A stretch of 5,899 nt of DNA. It comes from Planctomycetota bacterium. Its GTDB lineage: Bacteria; Planctomycetota; Phycisphaerae; UBA1845; UTPLA1. The stretch lies in the NCBI GenBank assembly GCA_027295245.1, contig JAPULF010000353.1, forward strand, positions 1 to 5,899, written 5' to 3'. Position numbers and translations under genes: made by a program. Shown piece by piece: positions 1-5,899 of the stretch. Within the stretch, counting starts at the first letter, position 1. Each line of letters opens with the position of its first letter. Under the pieces are notes generated by a model. It had not been told where the DNA came from. It was given only the letters and a program-made list of their open reading frames with translations, and did not search any database.

Positions 1-32
1 TCGGGGGCACCGAATCCGTTTGGTCGTGCGAG

Positions 33-124
33 GGCGATGCAGGTTGGGGGTGTAGCGAGCCCGCTCATCGCCATCCCCGGCGCGAGCCCGGCTCCGCCCG
101 GTCGGCACGCGCGGAAGCCCGCGC
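33..124. repeat. Cluster of three GC-rich inverted repeats (structured intergenic element)
   Basis: Three potential hairpins sit within 92 bases. The first pairs GGCGATG (33-39) with CATCGCC (66-72), and its loop holds a smaller stem, AGCG (54-57) with CGCT (62-65). The second pairs 79-82 and 84-87 with 91-94 and 95-98, giving eight base pairs with one bulged C at 83. The third pairs GCGCGG (109-114) with CCGCGC (119-124) around the loop AAGC. A near-duplicate string, GCGAGCCCG followed by CTC or GCTC, occurs in the first two. No T-rich tract follows on either strand, so these are not standard intrinsic terminators. The cluster could be a dispersed palindromic repeat, a structured RNA, or the 3' region of the minus-strand transcript. 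The pairing is read directly; the role is unknown. Confidence 0.4.
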
Positions 125-346
125 TGATACACTCCTTGTACTGACGCATTGTACCGGGCCAGGTCCCTCCGGTCAATCCGGACGAGCGCAGAAGTTCCGC
201 CATATAGGACAATTACGTGCGAACCCCGGGTTGGGGACACTTGGCAATCGAGACGCGCTTGGCGGCAATTCCGGACCACCCCCCCCGATCATTCGCACCA
301 TCGTACCGGGGCCTTGCGCCCGCCCGGCTCCCCCACGCGATCCCCC
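125..346. other. Intergenic stretch without a supported gene
   Basis: No frame here gives a protein with recognisable family features. Minus-strand frames stay open to the left edge, for example from an ATG at 203 or 149, and a plus-strand frame open from base 1 stops at 142-144. A short edge fragment of a neighbouring gene therefore cannot be excluded, but none looks convincing. Small features are a TCCGG/CCGGA inverted repeat (168-172 and 178-182), two TTGTAC copies (136-141 and 149-154), two GTACCGGG copies (151-158 and 303-310) and a run of eight C at 279-286. No terminator with a T tract is visible downstream of the minus-strand gene that ends at 347. Confidence 0.4.
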
Positions 347-3226
347 CTAGTCGGACCAAACAAGATTCCCGAGCGTCCGCGGATCGTAGCAATGCCGGAC
401 GGCCCGGGCCCAGTCCGAATACTCCCCGCGCGTGGGCTCGAGGCGGGCGACGTTGACGCCCCAAATGGGGAACGACGCGGCGTTCGGGCCGAAAGCGGAC
501 ACCGGGATTGCCAGTTCCGCGGACCAACTCTTCTCATTCACCTCGATCTTCCAGCGCGGCTTTACGAGCCAAGGCACGCTGCGACCGATGGCCGGAGACA
601 TTTCGATTCCGTGTTCGAATATGGCTTGCCCGGTTGACTTCAAAACGATGTGAAACAGATCGTCGCTCAGGATCGCCGAATTTGTCGGATCGATCAGGAT
701 TTCGACGAGGTCGTCTCCTCGAGGCATCAGGTCCTCGTAGGTCACGACGTTGCCGAATCGGCGCGGTCCACTTTGGCGAGCCCGGTTCGTCGAATCCGGT
801 TTGGCGGCGAGAAGCCCGATGAACAGCGTCTCGCCATCGTGACAAAAATATGCGACGGTCTGACTCTCGGCGCGTCTACGCCGCCCCGCCGCACGAAGCC
901 CCCCCTCTATCAAACGAAAGTCGCCCGCAATGTTCGACGCCCCGGGCGGCCAATCCGACAGATTGCCGTCGATCTCCAACGGCTGACGCGTGCGGCCGGC
1001 GGTCACAACCGACAACACCGCCGTGGATTCCACGTTGCCGGAAGCCCCTCCGTCAAAGATGATCGTCTGGACATAGTGTCCGTCAAGATCGCACCGCGGT
1101 CGCCGCGCGGCGAGGGCCACAAGCCGGGTGCGGGCGTAGGCCATTTCCTCCAACGGTCCAACGTGTTCCGTGTCGCTGACGTTGCGCCAATCGAGCGGCA
1201 AGAGACCGAATGACATCGTGCCGGTTACGGGGGTCCGCAATTCGCTTCTCACTCCCACTCCGAATTCGACACGGAAGCCGGTCGGATTCGATCGCCCGCC
1301 CACGGACAAGCGAGCGGACTCGGGCTGGACCTCAATCCGACGCGTATTGCGAAGAAACTCCCGCCACCCGGCCTCCGTACTTGCTTGACCGGCCGCCGAA
1401 TCAAGGGTCCCGTTCAATGCACTCTCCAGTTCATCCGAGATGAGCGTCCTAGCCAGGTGCCAGTCGTCGGGGTTGTCGACCCTGCGACCGAACAGCCCGT
1501 CCTGATAGCTGTCGCCGTAGGCATCGGTCCCCGCCGCCTTGATCAGCGAGCTTGCCGCCAACCTGGCGGTCTCGGCCCTTCCGTGATCCGTGAGCAACCG
1601 CAGGTATTGATAGTCCTGAAGTCCTAGTTGAAGTTGTTTCAGACGAACGGACGGAATCGGCCCATCCAATCCGAAGAACGTTCCCGGATACAACAACCAT
1701 TCTCCCTGCGAGTCGTCGCCCTCCCCCAGGCGGCCATCGAAGGGGTTGTCCGGCCAGTTCGTCGCCTCGGGCACCAACAGTGCATCGTGACCGTGCAGGA
1801 ACGCCTGCCAAGGAAGACTTCGAGCATGCACCAGCGGGGCCTCGACCCTCAACGAACCGCTGTACGGGGGTCGATCCGGACGCAGCCAGGTGAAGGCTCC
1901 CAGGACGCGCTGTTCCTCCAGCGTCGGCGGGTGCCCGAAACGGGCCGGCGTCGTCCAAATGTCGATGAGCCCCGTGAAGTCCTCGAAATGATGCTCGAAC
2001 CATCCGAACGGCGTCATGGACTGCGGAATCAGCTCCGAAGCAAATGCCAGTTTGGGATCAACCAGCTTGCACAACGTGGCCAATCGCCGAACGCGGGCCA
2101 GGTCGGCGGGCTGCGGATCGGGCCGATGAAGAACGTCAAAGTAGGCGAACGCACGGTTCATCCATCCGCGTTCGGCGAAATGATCCCGACACTCGGCGAG
2201 GTAGCTTCTCAGGATTGCGGCGTACCGAACCGAGTCAATACCGTTGAATCGGGCCGGATTGGGTTGGCGCAGATCGGCGGGCAACGGCCAGGCATCCGGC
2301 GGGACACCGTCATCGTAGGCGGTTCCGTCGATGAACGGACCGCAAAACGCGTCGTAGTCCTCCCAATCCAGCACAACCGAACCGTCAATCTCCTGGCGGA
2401 ACCCGGGGTGCATCTGGTCGGTGTATGGGTCGAGGCCGTGACGGTGCAGAACGGCGAATGCCCGATCTATCGCGCGACGGACCTCTTGGTCTGCAATCGC
2501 GACATTGATGTTTTCCGGATCGAGATCGGTGCGAGCCGAGATGATCGGGCCCAGTTGAACCTTTGCCGGCACAGGCAACGCCGTGTCCCGACCGAACGTG
2601 GCGCGGATGACCTTCAACTCTATGGGCGTTTGCTCAATGATTCGATTCTCGTTGCTCACCGTGATCTGAGCTTCGTAGCGCCCTGCCACGGCGTCCTCGG
2701 GAATCCTGATTTCGACCCAAAAGGGCATGCTCTGACCGGCCGAAAGTGCAAAGGGCTGGCCGTGCAACGGGGCATCAACGGGAACGAGGGCATCGAGAAA
2801 CTGTCGGGTCTCGCGCCGACCCACGGAGCGCAGGTACCAGTTCGGGTATTGCGCGACCGTCACAGGCCAGTAGCGATAGATTTCGAATCTGTCCTTCGGG
2901 ATCGTACCCAGTGGGGCCAGAAGATCGGTTGCCGCAATACGCACCCCCCCCACGTCGCCCGGCTCGGCCGTCAAGACGAGATTGAACGCGACGACCTCGT
3001 TGGCCGCCCCCGACAATCGAATGATATTGTCCATCCGATTGAAGAACCTCGTGGTGTCGGGGGCCCGGTCCTTCTTTTCGATGCGTTGCGAGGGGCCGAC
3101 CGCCCATATCGTGAGTCCGGAGTCCTCGCGCCCCGAGCCACGACAACCGACAGCGCAGAAAACCGCGGCCGACCCCAGCAGCGCGCCAGAAGCCGTGGCG
3201 AATTGCCGGCGTGAGAATCGATCCAT
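347..3226 (-). CDS. Tat-exported DUF4091/GH123-like protein with C-terminal CBM9-like domain
   Basis: This gene encodes about 959 residues, numbered from the ATG at 3226. Residues 1-28 form a twin-arginine signal (SRRQF at 5-9) followed by a hydrophobic stretch and AVGC at 25-28, a possible lipobox. Roughly 38-207 is a beta-sandwich and 220-545 a barrel resembling DUF4091/GH123. Its hallmarks are DWEDYD (287-292), ERGW (352-355), LLYPG (511-515) and LGLQDYQYLRLL (534-545). A helical linker follows, then a beta domain (about 625-745). The C-terminal CBM9-like module (750-959) opens with IDGNLSDW at 752-759. GH123 enzymes are exo-beta-N-acetylgalactosaminidases that use an Asp-Glu pair; here the matching position reads His-Arg (367-368) before the conserved Pro, so activity and substrate are uncertain. 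The start was chosen because it puts the RR motif next to the N-terminus. ATG codons at 3247 and 3370 are in frame, none has a Shine-Dalgarno sequence, and 3370 lies upstream of the candidate promoter. The fold call is fairly firm; the function is not. Confidence 0.85.
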   Translation of the reverse strand: MDRFSRRQFATASGALLGSAAVFCAVGCRGSGREDSGLTIWAVGPSQRIEKKDRAPDTTRFFNRMDNIIRLSGAANEVVAFNLVLTAEPGDVGGVRIAATDLLAPLGTIPKDRFEIYRYWPVTVAQYPNWYLRSVGRRETRQFLDALVPVDAPLHGQPFALSAGQSMPFWVEIRIPEDAVAGRYEAQITVSNENRIIEQTPIELKVIRATFGRDTALPVPAKVQLGPIISARTDLDPENINVAIADQEVRRAIDRAFAVLHRHGLDPYTDQMHPGFRQEIDGSVVLDWEDYDAFCGPFIDGTAYDDGVPPDAWPLPADLRQPNPARFNGIDSVRYAAILRSYLAECRDHFAERGWMNRAFAYFDVLHRPDPQPADLARVRRLATLCKLVDPKLAFASELIPQSMTPFGWFEHHFEDFTGLIDIWTTPARFGHPPTLEEQRVLGAFTWLRPDRPPYSGSLRVEAPLVHARSLPWQAFLHGHDALLVPEATNWPDNPFDGRLGEGDDSQGEWLLYPGTFFGLDGPIPSVRLKQLQLGLQDYQYLRLLTDHGRAETARLAASSLIKAAGTDAYGDSYQDGLFGRRVDNPDDWHLARTLISDELESALNGTLDSAAGQASTEAGWREFLRNTRRIEVQPESARLSVGGRSNPTGFRVEFGVGVRSELRTPVTGTMSFGLLPLDWRNVSDTEHVGPLEEMAYARTRLVALAARRPRCDLDGHYVQTIIFDGGASGNVESTAVLSVVTAGRTRQPLEIDGNLSDWPPGASNIAGDFRLIEGGLRAAGRRRRAESQTVAYFCHDGETLFIGLLAAKPDSTNRARQSGPRRFGNVVTYEDLMPRGDDLVEILIDPTNSAILSDDLFHIVLKSTGQAIFEHGIEMSPAIGRSVPWLVKPRWKIEVNEKSWSAELAIPVSAFGPNAASFPIWGVNVARLEPTRGEYSDWARAVRHCYDPRTLGNLVWSD

Positions 3227-3250
3227 GACCGAGCTGGGAGAGTTCATTTC

Positions 3251-3352
3251 ATGCAAGGGGCGTGAATGCAAGCCTGGGATTGAATGACGTTGTCCGCCGC
3301 TGCCAGATTCTAAGCCGCCTGACGCATGCAACAAGCAACCCTTTTCGAGGGT
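3251..3352. repeat. Short direct repeats and a small hairpin in the divergent intergenic region
   Basis: ATGCAA occurs at 3251-3256, 3266-3271 and 3326-3331. The first two copies extend to ATGCAAG, and the third overlaps the palindrome GCATGC (3324-3329). The start-to-start spacings are 15 and 60 bases. An inverted repeat, ACCCT (3338-3342) with AGGGT (3348-3352), can form a five-base-pair hairpin around TTTCG. These sites flank the candidate minus-strand promoter and could be regulator binding sites, but such short repeats may be chance. Confidence 0.2.
3307..3334 (-). promoter_or_regulatory. Candidate sigma70-type promoter for the DUF4091 gene
   Basis: Read on the minus strand, TTGTTG (3334-3329) is followed after 16 bases by TAGAAT (3312-3307). 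The second hexamer matches the -10 consensus at five of six positions, while the -35 match is weak (TTG only). Transcription would begin near 3300, leaving a leader of about 50-75 bases before the ATG at 3247 or 3226. This argues against the longest start at 3370. It is a consensus match only. Confidence 0.25.
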
Positions 3353-3466
3353 ACCGACGATCGGCATCATGTCGCCATCGGCGGTCGCGAGCTATGATGA
3401 TGAGGTCGATTCGTCCCGACCGGAGCGCCGAGTCCGATATAGCTTCTATGTCCCGGACCTGAATCC

Positions 3467-5797
3467 ATGGCGAAAGGAAAGCGGAAACGCGCGGCGGCGT
3501 CCGATGGCTCGATGGCTGTCGCAGATCAAGCCGACCGGGGTCGCCGGCCCTGCACCGGCGGAAATGCTCGGCCCGGCCGCAAGATCGGCCTGCCGGTCGT
3601 CTCCGGCTCCCCGCCTCCGCTTCGCGAATCGAAGACCAGTCGCTGGCGGGCCGTCTCGCTGGTGTTGGTTCATCTCGCAATGATCGCGCACTTCACGCAC
3701 TGGTGGTACGCCGGCGAGACCCTGACGCCGCTCGAACCGTCGGAGTCCATGTATACGTTTCGGGACGGCGCCATCAACGCGGGGATCATATTCTTCGGGC
3801 TCGCGATTGCCGCCACGTTCGTCGTGGGCAGGTTCTTCTGCGGCTGGGGCTGCCACTTGATCGCATACCAGGACCTGACGTACTGGCTGCTCAAGAAGCT
3901 CGGGATTCGGCCCAAGTCGTTCCGTTCGCGTTTCCTGATGTTCATTCCGTTCGCGGCAGCCTTCTACATGTTCGGCATACCGATCATCAACCGCTATTGG
4001 ACGGCGCATTCGCACGGCGGAAACGTCCCGCCGTTCGAGTTGCACCTCTCCACAACGGGTTTTTGGGACACATTCGCCGGCCCGGTGGTTGCGATTCTCA
4101 CTGTTCTCTTCTGCGGCGTGGCCCTGATCTACTTTGTCGGCGCCAAGGGCTTTTGCACGTACGCGTGTCCCTACGGGGCGTTTTTCGGAGTCGCCGACCG
4201 ATTCGCCCGGGGGCGTATTCGCGTGACGGATGCCTGCGAGGGATGCGGCCACTGCACGGCAACCTGCACGTCCAACGTCAACGTCGCCGAAGAGGTCGCC
4301 CGTTTCGGAATGGTCGTCGACCCCGGATGCATGAAGTGCATGGATTGCGTCAGCGTGTGCCCGAACGACGCCCTGTATTTCGGATTCGGGCCGGTGGTCA
4401 AGGGGGCGAGCCGGAAGCGCTTCGATCTGTCGCTGCCGGAGGAATTCGCCGCGTTGGTGATCTTCGCGGTCTTCTTTCTCGCGTTCCGCGGAATCTATGG
4501 CGGGCGCATTCCGTTTCTGTTTTCCCTGGCCGTCGCGGGAATCGGGACCTTCGTGATCCTCAAGGGCACCCAACTCCTGCATAAGAGAACGGTTCTGCTA
4601 CAGAAAATCAGGCTCAAGGCCAACGGACGCTTGCGTCCGGTCGGCTGGGCCTTTGCCGGAGCGCTCTTGGTCTTGTCGGCCCTGACTGCGCATTCGGCGT
4701 TCTGGCAATACCACGATTATCGCGGCGGCCGATACTTTGCACGATCACCGGCCGCGCCGCTCGGCTGGCAATACGACCCGGGACACTTTGACCGCGTGCC
4801 GGACGATCAGATGGATGCGGTGCGCCGCGGCCTGCGGCACCTGACGATCTGCGACACCTGGGGAATCCTCGATGCCGCGGACAATCATGCCGAGATCGCC
4901 TGGATGGCGCTCCACGCCGGCGAACGCGACCGTGCCGTCCGGCACGTCGAACGACTCGTCGATTCGGACCCGTCAAACCCGATGGCGTGGATTAATCTGG
5001 CCAGCCTCCACACCGCGTGCCAAGACACTAAAGCCGCCCAGGACACGTTCAAAGAGGCCCTGTCATTGGAAAAAGCCGAGCGCGAGCAACTGGAAAGAAA
5101 AATCGGTACGACGGACCACCCGCTTTCGTCGATCGTCTGGCTGCAATGGGCCATGTTTCTCGAGTTTCAACACAAGTTGGAGAAGGCAGCCGACGCCTAT
5201 CGAAACGCAGTCGCGTTCGACAGTCGATCGTCGGACTCGCATGCGTCGCTCGGACGTTTCGAGATGGAGCGCGGCAACACCGGAGAGGCCAGGCCCTTGC
5301 TCATTCGGGCGGTCGGGCTCGACCCGAACAATCCGACCTCAAGCCGATTTCTGTTGGCCTGCGGCAAACTCGACGGGCAGGATTTCGAGGCCGCCGCAGC
5401 CGACTACGCGGCAGCCATCGACGAGCACGGAAACGTATTCCAGTTTCAGCGTCATCGGGCCTACGCCCTCGCCCAATTGTCGCGATTCGACGAATCGCTG
5501 GCGGTTTATCGTGCCGCCCTGGCCGATCGCCCCGATGCGATCGACGTCCGGGCCGAGTATGGCGCCGTCCTGCTCTCCACCGGCGACGTTCCGGGGGCGA
5601 TCGAGCAATACGAGTTGATCCGGCGGGCCCGGCCCGACAGCGCCGAGGCCGCGTGGAAACTCGGGCAGCTCTACGAATTGGGCAACCGACCCGAAGACGC
5701 CGTGAGCTGCTACCGATCGGCAATCGAGCACGGAACGGGACAACTTCGAAACTTGGCCACCGCGGCACTCGGTCGTTTGCGCACAAGCGGTTCATAG
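3467..5797 (+). CDS. NapH/CcoG-like 4Fe-4S membrane protein fused to periplasmic TPR domain
   Basis: This 776-residue protein has a basic, low-complexity N-terminus (1-57) and about seven membrane helices, near 60-80, 103-121, 155-175, 203-224, 326-344, 348-366 and 392-410. Paired cysteine motifs typical of the NapH/NosR/CcoG family follow helices 2 and 4: CGWGC (125-129) and CTYACP (230-235). Two ferredoxin-type motifs then appear: C257, C260, C263, C267 and C288, C291, C294, C298. By the positive-inside rule the clusters face the cytoplasm and the C-terminus is outside. Residues about 470-760 form around eight TPR repeats, such as the copies near 503-537, 555-588, 691-724 and 725-758. Family members pass electrons at the membrane (NapH, NosR) or reduce copper for oxidase assembly (CcoG). 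No FMN domain of NosR type is present, so calling it NosR would be wrong. An extracytoplasmic TPR array suggests docking of a partner protein. The ATG at 3467 has no Shine-Dalgarno sequence; an in-frame ATG at 3512 is an alternative. The fold is clear; the partner and pathway are unknown. Confidence 0.9.
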   Translation: MAKGKRKRAAASDGSMAVADQADRGRRPCTGGNARPGRKIGLPVVSGSPPPLRESKTSRWRAVSLVLVHLAMIAHFTHWWYAGETLTPLEPSESMYTFRDGAINAGIIFFGLAIAATFVVGRFFCGWGCHLIAYQDLTYWLLKKLGIRPKSFRSRFLMFIPFAAAFYMFGIPIINRYWTAHSHGGNVPPFELHLSTTGFWDTFAGPVVAILTVLFCGVALIYFVGAKGFCTYACPYGAFFGVADRFARGRIRVTDACEGCGHCTATCTSNVNVAEEVARFGMVVDPGCMKCMDCVSVCPNDALYFGFGPVVKGASRKRFDLSLPEEFAALVIFAVFFLAFRGIYGGRIPFLFSLAVAGIGTFVILKGTQLLHKRTVLLQKIRLKANGRLRPVGWAFAGALLVLSALTAHSAFWQYHDYRGGRYFARSPAAPLGWQYDPGHFDRVPDDQMDAVRRGLRHLTICDTWGILDAADNHAEIAWMALHAGERDRAVRHVERLVDSDPSNPMAWINLASLHTACQDTKAAQDTFKEALSLEKAEREQLERKIGTTDHPLSSIVWLQWAMFLEFQHKLEKAADAYRNAVAFDSRSSDSHASLGRFEMERGNTGEARPLLIRAVGLDPNNPTSSRFLLACGKLDGQDFEAAAADYAAAIDEHGNVFQFQRHRAYALAQLSRFDESLAVYRAALADRPDAIDVRAEYGAVLLSTGDVPGAIEQYELIRRARPDSAEAAWKLGQLYELGNRPEDAVSCYRSAIEHGTGQLRNLATAALGRLRTSGS

Positions 5798-5814
5798 GAT
5801 GGAAATGAAGGCTG

Positions 5815-5899
5815 CTAGGACACCAACAAGAGGTTGAGCGGGTTTTCCAGGAATGAGATCACACGCTTCACAAACCGGGCGCCGTCCGCTCCGTCGATG
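5815..5899 (-). CDS. C-terminal end of an unidentified protein, cut by the window edge
   Basis: The minus strand reads 27 sense codons from the window edge to a TAG at 5815-5817. The peptide begins IDGADGARFVKRVISFLENP and ends in a leucine-rich tail, LNLLLVS. It looks like a genuine amphipathic C-terminal helix rather than a random frame, but it is too short to assign a family. The gene converges on the Fe-S/TPR gene with only 17 bases between the two stop codons, and no terminator hairpin is visible in that gap. Confidence 0.6.
   Translation of the reverse strand, partial: IDGADGARFVKRVISFLENPLNLLLVS

Noticed and set aside
279..286. Run of eight C as a sign of a frameshift
   Set aside because: It lies outside any supported gene, so there is no disrupted frame to explain.
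1628..3214. Plus-strand open frame of 528 codons opposite the DUF4091 gene
   Set aside because: It lies fully antisense to a gene with recognisable domains, and its translation is rich in Arg and Gly with no family features. Long antisense frames are common in GC-rich genes.
3227..3370. Start of the DUF4091 gene at 3370
   Set aside because: It would add 48 residues before the twin-arginine signal and lies upstream of the candidate promoter. The starts at 3226 or 3247 fit export better.
3393..3398. TATGAT as a -10 element for the Fe-S/TPR gene
   Set aside because: No acceptable -35 hexamer is found 16-18 bases upstream, so the match is not worth calling a promoter.
3839..3856. CGWGCH as a c-type heme attachment site
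   Set aside because: It has three residues between the cysteines instead of two, and topology puts it on the cytoplasmic side, where heme is not covalently attached by the usual systems. It fits the paired-Cys motif of NapH-type proteins.
3446..4582. Minus-strand open frame of 378 codons opposite the Fe-S gene
   Set aside because: It is antisense to the clear membrane and 4Fe-4S coding region, and its Glu/Arg/His-rich translation has no domain signature. It is a codon-bias shadow.

Overview
This is a GC-rich bacterial window holding two large complete genes and the tail of a third. The likely source is Planctomycetota or a similar lineage. That is an inference from three things: a large Tat-exported GH123/DUF4091-type protein with accessory beta domains, a membrane iron-sulfur protein fused to TPR repeats, and no clear Shine-Dalgarno sequence before either start codon. 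The lineage cannot be proven from the sequence alone.

Layout: bases 1-346 contain no convincing gene, but bases 33-124 hold three closely packed GC-rich inverted repeats. Bases 347-3226 (minus strand) encode a roughly 959-residue exported protein with a twin-arginine signal and possible lipobox, an N-terminal beta-sandwich, a DUF4091/GH123-like barrel, a further beta domain and a C-terminal CBM9-like module. Bases 3227-3466 form a divergent intergenic region with a candidate minus-strand promoter. Bases 3467-5797 (plus strand) encode a 776-residue membrane protein: a NapH/CcoG/NosR-type polyferredoxin core of about seven membrane helices and two 4Fe-4S motifs, followed by about eight TPR repeats predicted to lie outside the cytoplasm. 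Bases 5815-5899 (minus strand) are the last 27 codons of a convergent gene that runs off the right edge.

The two main genes are divergent and have no evident functional link: one looks like exported carbohydrate handling, the other like membrane electron transfer with a periplasmic scaffold. The most unusual points are that the expected Asp-Glu catalytic pair of the GH123/DUF4091 barrel reads His-Arg, and that the Fe-S protein carries a TPR array where CcoG has a periplasmic Ig-like domain. No mobile element, CRISPR array, tRNA or rRNA was seen.
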